Under the pieces are notes generated by a model, which worked only from the letters and a program-made list of their open reading frames with translations, did no database searches and was not told where the DNA came from. A stretch of DNA of 64,000 nt from Stichopus chloronotus (taxonomy: Eukaryota > Echinodermata > Holothuroidea > Aspidochirotida > Stichopodidae): NCBI GenBank assembly GCA_021234535.1, contig CM037839.1:24973196-25037195 (forward strand), in the 5' to 3' direction. Positions 54,788-64,000 of the stretch are shown here, piece by piece. The position numbers and the translations under genes were made by a program. The first letter of the stretch is position 1. The number at the start of each line of letters is the position of its first letter.

Positions 54788-55074
54788 ATGGCAGATTCTT
54801 CAGATATGCCCCTGAATCGCATCTTTCTGTGGGTGTGCCCCAGAAGTTTATCCACGGTTGTAGAGAAATCCATAGCGCACATGGATGGATCCTCCGTATG
54901 GCACGAGCCTTACACATCGATCTACATGAACCGTGTGTTTGCGAATCCGGAAACTTTCGTCAAGCTTCCCAAGATGAAAACGCTCTACGAGCAATTTGAG
55001 AATGCTGCGAAGATGGTCGAATCCGTGAAAGAAGAATACGCGGGAGGGAATTTAGAGACAGCTACTAATTTTAC
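54788..55074 (+). CDS. Copy 2 exon 1
   Basis: The 287-base exon encodes MADSSDMPLNRIF through the P-loop to TATNF. The donor is GTAAGT at 55075. It differs from copy 3 exon 1 at 14 bases and 8 residues by my count. Confidence 0.88.
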
Positions 55075-57854
55075 GTAAGTAATGTCTCAGTTACTTCGCT
55101 AAAACATTTCCAAACTTAGCCCCTTATTTAATAAATAAAAAAAAATAAAAAAAAAAAATTACAAGGGCTGAAAGGGAAAGGGACGTGCGTTAGTATTAAT
55201 CTTATTCTGTAAAAAGTGAAGCATTCCATTCGCTTTCTTCTTTGAACAAAATTACAAGAAACACATTCTGAATCATTCACCTCAGATGTTAGAATCGGAC
55301 CACTTTGGAAGCAACAAGACTATACACTGTAGTAATATAAACCAGCTGACATTTAACTATTCTACGACAGCTGTTACACGTTTATGTGTATATTGCTCAC
55401 TAAAACCTTTATAATCTGTATAATGCTCTGTCAGTAAGTTTCGTTGCAAAATTTTCTGAATCTTCCAAACATTGTCAAACGAAAGCAAAATTGCGCTTTA
55501 CAGTAAAGAGTGGGTTTAGTGCTAATAAGGAAATAAATCCCTGATTTGTGATTGCATTTAATATACTGTCATTTTATCTGGTTAAAGTAAAGTTTTGGTC
55601 TGGTTTTTAGTGATGTGATCGCATCATGTTCTCTGTTTATCGACTTGCATATAGTTATATTTCAGGTTCGTCTGAACAAGTGGCTTCTCGCAGCTTCCCC
55701 CATTTAAAAGAAGCCATACGTGGCAATACAATTACCATAAATATAGCAATCAACACTTTGTTTGCTTCGTGCGTGCAGCTACGAATACATCAAAGAGAAG
55801 CTGGAAAAACCTCTGGATGCTGGCAAGAAGTTTTTGCTAATTAAAGACATGGCGTTTGGCATTGACGGACATTACCATTTACTGCCAAAGGCAAGTTTCA
55901 TAGACTGACTGCATGACTTCACATCTTACAATGGAAGCAATTTGAGGTTTACGTTCTACCAAAAGTCTTTCTCGTTACTGTAGGTAGCTCTCTAAAACTG
56001 TTTTTTTCCAGAACCAAAATGTAAATTTTCAGCAAATTCAATTGAATGTAAGCACATACAGTAATTATTGCATAAATCTAATTTTAGCCTACTGTATCTA
56101 TTACGATCCCCACCCCCTACGTTTGGGAGGGGGTATTTAGACATGGCGATTCAACCCGAAACAATGCAATAGTAATAATTTGCTATCTAGCATGCATGTC
56201 ACTAGTTCACATGATGTTATGGTAACGTGTCATGATATGACCAATTAACGTATAGGACTATTGAGATTTGGTTTAGTGGGCTGAGAGTAATTCTGTACTG
56301 CAAGTGCAACAACATTCGCAGTGATACCATTTAGAAATCGAAACTACAGAGACGATATATTTTCTCTACAGTGACTGCATATCTAGTTTTCAATACTGAG
56401 TCATAATGAACTTTCAAACAAAAGAAAATTGACACAATGGATCAATATATGAGTTCCACTTCAACACTAGTACTACAAGTAAACGAGATTGTTTTTGTTA
56501 TAAAACTAAATTGGTAGCATTTACCGTCATATTCCTACATGCAATTCAAATTCAACAACATACCTTCCCCGAGTTTGTGTTGAATAAAGTACCTATTGAC
56601 TATTTTCTGTCGGTTATTTTACGTCATTAGCTCTATGCCATTTCAGACCATTTTAGAAACTTCTACACTATCTCCATCTTCATCAATAACAGAGCGTATA
56701 ATGAATAGGCCTACGTACGTGAAAGTTCCATTTTGACGAAACAACAGAGAGGGAAATGCCTTTCCTTATAGATATTATCCCCAGAGTAAAGATTAAGAAA
56801 TGTCCGTCAGCTCTGCATTCTTAGCATAGATCACCTTTGTAAAGTTCCTGGAAAGGAGGGTATGAATTGCGTCTGTAACGTTAAGAATCAAAAATATTCA
56901 ATTTCACAGAAAACGTTCATGGTTGCATAGTCAATGCTACACTATGAAAAATGCACAATCACCTAAAACGGTCAGGTGGAAGTGAAAGTAAAGTGACATA
57001 CTTTTACTGTTCACGTTGCTAGGCTCACATCTGCTTTGTCCACAGTCGCTTATAGTTTATTCCCTCCTGCGTACTACTTTTCGTTTTACTTTCTCCGAGT
57101 TGCTTAGCTTATATTCAATTCTTTTGTGAGCAAAAGTATTTCAGAGCACTCGCGATCCCGTCAAGTGTGATTTTGACTCCAAGTACGAACTTAACTTCCT
57201 TAGGACATATACTAAATGCCATCTTGAATATTGTCGGTGTTTGATTAGAGATGAAGGCATCAAGTAATGGCTCTTTCTGCAACACTTTCTCGTTCAATCT
57301 CAAAATACTCATCCACACAGGGTCCCTTTCGGCACACCTTTCTCATTCGGAATCCAAACCGAACGGCGTTATCAGCCAGGAAACTACTCGCTCACCTCTA
57401 TGGCTATAAAGGAGACCTAGACAACTTCACCGAAATAGGGGACGGTAACCCTTTCATATCCTGGGATATGCTTTCAGTAGATCCTCTTTACAATCTGTAC
57501 AAGTATGTGAAAGACAACATCGACCCGGACCCAATCATAATCGACGCCGACGATATTCAACAACACCCGGAGATAATCCTCAAGAAATATTGCGAAGCAG
57601 TCGGTATTCCATGGAAAGAAAAGTACCTTACATGGGACGCCAGTGATGAGTACTTAAAGTACTTTTACGGTGCTATCGAGCAGATCATCTGGTGCAAGAA
57701 TGAAGATGTCTGCACTCTGGCCTTCGGATCCACCAAAATATTGCCATCATCTTCAAAGCCACCAGCCAAAGTTCCCTCATGTTGCGAAGGATACGCTAAG
57801 GAATTTAGAGAAGGATACAAAATTATGTTTGAAAAGCGAATCAAACCAGAATGA
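54788..57854 (+). CDS. Sulfotransferase-like P-loop protein, copy 2, 310 aa
   Basis: Exons 54788-55074, 55779-55890 and 57321-57854 join in the same phases as copy 1 and give 933 bases including TGA. The PRSLST loop is at 18-23, IRNPNRTALS at 142-151 and the IDADD segment at 207-211. The intron 2 donor reads AAG|GCAAGT, a GC-AG intron with otherwise perfect consensus. The C-terminal third has four cysteines (258, 264, 287, 288) where copy 1 has one. The family assignment is the same as for copy 1: sulfotransferase-like domain only, no aminotransferase part. The introns are much shorter than in copy 1 because the transposon debris is absent. Confidence 0.85.
55779..55890 (+). CDS. Copy 2 exon 2, with GC donor
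   Basis: The 112-base exon encodes YEYIKEKLEKPLDAG to YHLLPK. The acceptor is GCGTGCAG. The donor at 55891 is GCAAGT after AAG. No GT nearby keeps the frame and matches copies 1 and 3, so GC-AG splicing is the simplest reading. Confidence 0.82.
56572..56720 (+). other. Intron 2 block identical between units A and B
   Basis: By eye all 149 bases match 63585-63733 in unit B, and the flanks are also very close. Exon 1, by contrast, has 14 differences in 287 bases. The block may have been copied by gene conversion or be under non-coding constraint. Confidence 0.6.
57321..57854 (+). CDS. Copy 2 exon 3
   Basis: The 534-base exon encodes residues 134-310, GPFRHTFLIRNPN to EKRIKPE and TGA. The acceptor is ATCCACACAG. 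It is one codon longer than copy 1 exon 3, in the loop around IGDGNPF. Confidence 0.88.
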   Translation, partial: GPFRHTFLIRNPNRTALSARKLLAHLYGYKGDLDNFTEIGDGNPFISWDMLSVDPLYNLYKYVKDNIDPDPIIIDADDIQQHPEIILKKYCEAVGIPWKEKYLTWDASDEYLKYFYGAIEQIIWCKNEDVCTLAFGSTKILPSSSKPPAKVPSCCEGYAKEFREGYKIMFEKRIKPE

Positions 57855-58472
57855 CATCTTTCACTTGGTTAACCTAACAGAAAAAAAAAAGAACTTAAAA
57901 AGAAGACAAAAGGGAGTGTCCTTAAGATGCGACATATTGCAATGAAAGACCTATGTAACTTGTTTTATTACTCATGAACCTTGCTATAAACTACCTTTGA
58001 CAATGATTTACGTTGTTCATTAATCCTATCATATAGACGTTACATATGTTGTGTCCATATTCTCTTTCATTCATATTATCATATTGTTTTTTACAAATGT
58101 TCACATCCATATATTCATACTCATTTTTCAAAACGGAGTACAGCAGTCAAAGAACATCATGTCCTTATCGAATGCAATTAAAATTTCAACGATAGCTGCA
58201 TCACAGGTTTAATTTTTTACATTTGCTTCGTAAACGACGACACAGAATTATAAAATGAAACCTTTATTGCAAGAAAGTTCACTTAATTCTTTCAATAATA
58301 TCTAGTACAACCAAAGTTTATTTTTTACATATGTACAATTGTGGACAGGAAGACGAAAAAATGATATGAAACTTTACGAATGAGAGTGAAAAGCGCGGAA
58401 GACTCAGACGGGCTTTTCCCAAAGATTGAAGTCATGCATGAATGGCACATTTATTTCATTTCGTTTGACGTT
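57855..58472. other. 3' flank of copy 2
   Basis: No gene is seen. ATTAAA at 58177-58182 is a possible poly(A) hexamer about 325 bases past the stop. Confidence 0.35.
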
Positions 58473-60060
58473 TGACGCCCAATGTTGCATGTCCACCACA
58501 AGTGCAATTTAGAATTGTAAAAAAAAAACTTTATATACACAATATATTAACTTGTATTCTACATAAGGAATCGTTTTAAAGGGGTAATTTTCATCTTTCT
58601 TTATCATTGTACAAATGTGGAAAGGGATGAACACTTGATAAAACGCACAATCCTGTGACAAGGAAACAAAATGAACAGCAGCTGTACACAACTTAGGTAA
58701 AACGGGTAGGTAAGTTGTCAGAGCCACATTAAATGTGAACTTGGCTTTCGTGACACCTCCTCCCATGACTGAAGTTCGATACGACCTCAAAGAGAAAATC
58801 GTAAACGCCCAAAAGTCCCCGATAGTATGTCTTAAAGTAATTGCACGAGTAGCGAAAACGTAAGACGATAAAATTTCATGTCCAAAAGTTTAAAATATCT
58901 TTTAATTGCACCTTTCACTCATTTGAGATAATAAACAGGTTTCAGGTAAAAAATTCCGTCGAAATATGATTTAAAAGTCGTCTAATAGAAAAACAAAAAG
59001 TGCAACATACGATAATCTACCGCAGTGGTTGATAAGTTTATTCAACTTATCCGTGCACTAGTGCTTGGAACAAGTCGATGTGAATTACACTGATAATGAA
59101 TAAGGCCTATCCAATTAGTCAAAACAGCTGATCACTAGCTGTCGCCGCAATGAGGCCATCGGTTTGTGGGCTATGTGGTGTGTAAATACTGTGCTTTGTT
59201 TCTTCAAATACTACAATTTCGAAATCGATCAAAGAGCGACGACTAGTAGTATGTTTTTTAAACACCAGCGAGAGCTGTACTGTTGCATGTTCTACATGAA
59301 GGCACTTTTAACATGAGACGTTAATTCTCAAATACGATTGTGGTATTTACCGATTTTTATGCTGTTTCCATTGCTTTCCCAAAGTGGTTACCGTCATTTT
59401 CGTTCACTGAATGACGTATTTCGTCCACGAACAATCGCGTATGTACATTTAAATATAAAGAAAATCATAAGATCAAATATACTTTTATCGTTTTGGTTTT
59501 TTCCGAGTACACGCAATCACTTTAAAGTGATTATGTCAATTTACCTTCGCACACACACACCCACACGCAAAATGAAAATTGTTATGTTCAAAAGTTAAGT
59601 GTGTCTTTCAATTACACTATTCGGACAACTTGGAAACGTAGGTTCAGGTGAGACGTTCTGCTATATGATTTCAATTTCTTATAACGACAAAAGTGTAAAA
59701 TACAATAATGCTGTGGTTGAGATTTCATTTGAGCTTCTTTGAAGAAGTCATGGGAAGTATACTAGTAACCAATGTGCAGTTTTTCAACACAGCTCACCAC
59801 TGACGCCTTAATGAGGTGATAAGTTTGTAGAATAACTTAAAATACAGCTAAATGCATTGCTTCGTTCCCTCGCGATTATTATCACTTTGGTTCATTGAAT
59901 TACGTATTCCCTTCAGGAATAGTCTTACATGCACAATTAATAAAGATAAAATAAGCAAATATCAACCAATCTCAGTCTTTTTTTCTTTCGCTCACACGCA
60001 GTCACTTTTTCTTAGACTGTCATATCACCACATAATGTTGTCTCCTCTTATCGGATAAGT

Positions 60061-60921
60061 ATGATCAGTGCAGGGAGGTGTTGCTGTGTTACGTTGGATA
60101 GGGCGCCACACTTGTTTTGTTGGTCTATTGTAACAACAAGCCTACACGTTCCATTTGCTGTGGTACAGCACATTAAAATAATCTAACGTTATGTGACGTA
60201 ACATCATGATTCAGCAAAAAAAAAAAAATTACTCCATTGAACTATGTGGATACAAATCTATGGAAAGTCTCATCAGTAACTTCGTTACCGGTTGTTGGCT
60301 TATAAGTAATTCCCTGACACCAAAAGAGAGAAGTATCGCCAGCAGTCCGTAAACGACGTAAAGTATTGTATGTAACACATAAACCCCGTTATTCATATTC
60401 AACTTTTTCACTTGCACTACGAGAAATGATGCAGAAGGATCAGTGCATGCATGGTAATGTAATCTCAAAAACATGTGGCCAACTGTAATCTCTAACCTAT
60501 ATCACCAGGACTTCAAGTGGTATTGAACGGTTTGAAAAAAGCTTTGGAATCTAGGCTTTGAACTGTTCGTAAAATCATACATAAATGACTGCTCTTGTCC
60601 ACCATTTCAAGACGTTGGCACTAGGTTCTGGAAGTTAAGTCCGGTGTTTCTCCCAGTGACACCTTTGTATTACTTCCCGGACAGTATCTTCTATTTTTCA
60701 ACATCAATCGCCAATCATACACAAAATCTTTAGTCTTCTTCGTACTTTTCTCATTAATTAATATTTTATGTTTACAACATATCCAAATACTACACGAAAA
60801 GATCCCACCCGATAAATTTATACATTATATTATGGACAGAACATGACAATGAGGTCATTTCGTGCATGTTGTAGAAAATTTCAACTTTGGGCAGACTGCC
60901 GTATAAGTCCATTATTATAGT
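60061..60921. other. ~860-bp segment present only in unit B
   Basis: Unit A reads ATAAGTCGATGG without interruption at 53949-53960. Unit B has ATAAGT, then about 860 extra bases, then AGTCGATG. An 81-codon minus-strand frame (60229-60474) inside has a hydrophobic stretch but no known domain. The segment is either an insertion in B or a deletion in A; only an AGT repeat could be a target duplication, and terminal inverted repeats are not evident. Confidence 0.65.
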
Positions 60922-61768
60922 CGATGCATTTAAACCATTTGTAGACTGACGAAGTTCTCATAGGAGTGCTTATATTATGGTAGACTATCTGTGCCAAATC
61001 AGAGAAGAGACTATATATTATATTTTGCTCTTTTAATTGGTTATGTTATTACGGTAAATCAATGATATGTTGATTTAAACTGGCATATGTCGATTTCAAA
61101 CTCATATGTGTTAACTCAAGATGGCTGAAATTGACATATACTTTTGAACATATCATCCATTCAACTCACAGACTAGATATCTATTTAAATCTATGTCTCG
61201 ATCTAAGCTGGTGGATCTGGATTTAAATAGGTGTGTTGATTACTGGGAGATGTTGATGTTGTATATGACGATTCCCATTGATTTGGCACAGATTACCACC
61301 TCCCCTTCCCGTAGTAGGGAGGGTAATATTGTTGATGCTGCTGTTAATCTAAAAAAGATCAGTTTCTCGGCACTGACTCTACTGGACGGTGATTTTCGTG
61401 CATGTCAATTGTACCAATACTATACTAGTCTTATATTTACATATCAGTGATGGCAGCTTCTCGGGAAGATGTAACGCAGAGTGGGTTCACATCACTGCCA
61501 TACGCTTGTATAAAATGGCTTCCTAACTGATTGAACAGGTCTAATGAATTGCCTTAGTCTCCCCCCCCCCCACCTTACGAAAAGAAAGAAACTCATGTAT
61601 GTAACATATTGGGTACCGTACTGTCGTCTGTCAATCATTACTAAATCACATACCGGCATGTCGCCATGTATCGCAGACTTTTCTTGTGGTCCATAAATTA
61701 CAGTGGCGATTGCTGGGCACTTTCATTCTCGTCGTAGATTCCATCAGATAGAGAAGAAATAATCCAAG

Positions 61769-62887
61769 ATGGCAGATTCTTCAGATATGCCCCTGAATCG
61801 CATCTTTCTGTGGGTGTGCCCCAGAAGTTTATCCACGGTAGTAGAGAAATCCGTAGCGCACATGGATGGATCCTCCGTATGGCACGAGCCTTATACATCG
61901 CTCTACTTCAACCGTGTGTTCGGAAATCCGGAAACTTTCGTCAAGTTTCCCAAGATGAAAACGTTCTACGAGCAATTTGAGAATGCTGCGAAGATGGTCG
62001 AATCCGTGAAAGAAGAATACGCGGGAGGGAATTTAGAGAGAGCAATTAATTTTACGTAAGTAATGTCTTAGCAACTTCGCTAAAACATTTCCAGACTTAA
62101 TCCTTTATTTACTGGATCACGAGGACTGAAAAGAAAGGAGGGGGAGGTGCGTGACTACTAATCTTATTCTGTAAAAAGTGAAGCTTTCCATGCGCTTTCC
62201 TTGTTGTTCCACATTACCCCCCCCCCCAAAAAAAAAAAAAAAACACATTCTGAATCATTCACCTCAGATGTTAGAATCGGCCCAATTTGAAAGCAACAGG
62301 ACTATACGCTATACGAATGTAAACCAGATGACATCTAACTATTCTACGACAGCTTTTCCACTTTTCATGTCTACATTGCTCACTAAAACCTTTATAATCT
62401 GTATAATGCAATGTCAGTAAGTTACATTGCAAAATTTTCTGAATCTTCCAAACATTCTCAAAAGAAAGCACAAGCAAAATTGCGCTGTAAAGTAAAGAGT
62501 GGGTTTAGTGCTAATAAGGAAATTAACCCCTGATCTGTGATTCCTTTTAATATACTGTCATTTTATCTGATTAAACTAAAGCGTTGGGCTGGTTTGTAAT
62601 AACGTGATCGCATCATGTTCTCTGTTTATCGACTTCCATAGTTATGTTTAAGATTCATCTAAATAAGAACGCAGGTTCTCGCAGCTTCCCCCATTTAAAA
62701 AAAAGTTATACTTTACGTAGCAATAAGAGTACGAAACATAAAGCAATCAACACTTTGTTTGCTTCGTGCGTGCAGCTTCGAATACATCAAAGAGAAGCTG
62801 GAAAAACCTCTGGATGCTGGCAAGAAGTTTTTGCTAATCAAAGACATGGCGTTTGGCATTGACGGACATTACCATTTACTGCCAAAC
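61769..62887 (+). CDS. Sulfotransferase-like P-loop protein, copy 3, 5' part
   Basis: Exons 61769-62055 (287 bases) and 62776-62887 (112 bases) match copies 1 and 2 in length and phase, giving the first 133 residues. PRSLST is intact at 18-23. The intron 2 donor is AAC|GTAAGT: a normal GT, but with C instead of G at the last exon base. Exon 3 would be expected about 1.4 kb further on, beyond the window, so whether the gene is complete cannot be told. Nothing in the visible part is broken. Confidence 0.82.
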
Positions 62888-64000
62888 GTAAGTGTCATAG
62901 ACAGACTGCATGACTTCACATCTTATAACAGAAGCAAGTTGAGCTTTTCGTGCCGGCAAAAGTCTTTTTTTTTTGTTATCATAGCTTTAGCTGTCTACAA
63001 CTGTTTGTTTCCAGAATCAAGATGTATGATTTTACCGCTGTTCAAAACATTCAATAAAATGTAAGCACATACAATCATTATCTCATAAATATATTTTCAG
63101 GCTACTGTATCTATTCCGATCCTCCCCCTCCGCTTTGCGAGGGGGTATTTAGACATGGTGATTAAACCCGAAACGAATAAACAGTAATAATTTGATATGT
63201 AACGTGCTTATTACTATTTCAAATGATGTTATGATATGAGTTGATTAATTAAGTATAAGCCTATTAAGATTTGTTTCAGTGGGCTAAGAGATGTCAAGTT
63301 CTGTACGTACTGCAAGTGCAAACAACGTCCGCACTGTTTCGGCTTAGAAATCGAAACGACAGAGACCATATATGTTCCCTACACTGACTGCATATCTAGT
63401 TTTAAAAACTGAGTCATAATTAACTTTCAACTTAAGAAAATGGACACAATGGATCGATATAGGAGTTCCACTTCAACAGTAATACTACAGGGTAAACGAG
63501 ATTGTTTTTGTTATAAAACTAAATTGGTAGCATTTACCGTCATATTCCTACATGCAATTCAAATTCACTAACATACCTTTCCCTAGTTTGTGTTGAATAA
63601 AGTACCTATTGACTATTTTCTGTCGGTTATTTTACGTCATTAGCTCTATGCCATTTCAGACCATTTTAGAAACTTCTACACTATCTCCATCTTCATCAAT
63701 AACAGAGCGTATAATGAATAGGCCTACGTACGTAAAGTTTCCATTTTGACGAAACAACAGAGAGGGAAATGCCTTTCCTTATAGATATTATCCCCAGAGT
63801 AAAGATTAAGAAATGTCCGTCAGCTTTGCCTCCTTAGCATAGAGCACCTTTGTAAAGTTCCTGGAAAGGAGGATATGTATTGCCTCTGTAACGTTAAGAA
63901 TCAAAAACATTCAACGTTACAGAAAACGATCATGGTTGTATAGTCATGCTACACTATAGTCGAATGCACAATCACCTAAAATAGTCAGGTGGAAATGAAA
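62888..64000 (+). other. Intron 2 of copy 3, runs off the window
   Basis: It aligns with 55891-57010 of copy 2 throughout. No exon or other gene is seen in it. Confidence 0.6.

Larger units (their letters stand above)
52362..58472 (+). repeat. Duplicated unit A (~6.1 kb) carrying copy 2
   Basis: The sequence from TGACGCCCAATGTTGCATGT at 52362 recurs at 58473 and continues base for base with minor changes through spacer, promoter, exons 1-2 and intron 2. The second unit follows the first directly, head to tail. Unit length is 6111 bases at the start of the alignment. Confidence 0.88.
58473..64000 (+). repeat. Duplicated unit B carrying copy 3, cut by window end
   Basis: It is the head-to-tail partner of unit A. 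Alignment runs from 58473 to the window end, with one large interruption near 60061-60921 and a CA-repeat expansion near 59549-59566. Confidence 0.88.

Overview
The window is eukaryotic, AT-rich nuclear DNA with intron-split genes, much repeat debris and no bacterial-style operons, rRNA, tRNA or CRISPR. The best-supported gene encodes SRCR, HYR (hyalin repeat) and ZP domains in one membrane protein. That combination, together with the repeat content, points to a marine deuterostome invertebrate. I infer an echinoderm, possibly a sea cucumber; the species cannot be fixed from the sequence alone.

Layout. Positions 1-15430 hold no gene I can support, only repeats: a ~157-bp tandem repeat at 1715-2160 and a SINE/LINE-like 3' tail near 2862-2934. 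Positions 15431-29367 (+) carry one complete 11-exon gene: signal peptide, four SRCR domains, HYR, ZP, furin-like site, transmembrane helix and short basic tail. All ten intron phases join without conflict and give an 870-residue open frame. Positions 29368-36246 are 3' flank and intergenic DNA with a ~60-bp minisatellite (31490-31840) and a G-rich block (33274-33460).

Positions 36247-64000 (+) hold a family of three-exon genes for a stand-alone sulfotransferase-like P-loop protein, related to the N-terminal domain of plant 'branched-chain aminotransferase-like' proteins. Copy 1 is complete (36247-45672, 309 aa). Next comes a dead exon 1 (49458-49620) abutting a GIY-YIG retroelement fragment. 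Copy 2 is complete (54788-57854, 310 aa), and copy 3 loses its last exon to the window edge (61769-62887). Copies 2 and 3 lie in head-to-tail ~6.1-kb duplicated units (52362-58472 and 58473 onward). Unit B carries an extra ~860 bp.

The introns and spacers of the second half contain DNA transposon remains. One is a ~3.3-kb element with long terminal inverted repeats and a decayed P-element/THAP9-like transposase, with a second inverted-repeat element nested in one arm. Another is a ~206-bp MITE. I see no evidence that the SRCR/ZP gene and the sulfotransferase-like cluster act together; they are adjacent, with repeat-rich DNA between. The most notable points are the SRCR4-HYR-ZP architecture with its A-B-A-B SRCR duplication, and a young, still-changing sulfotransferase-like cluster that includes one GC-AG splice donor.
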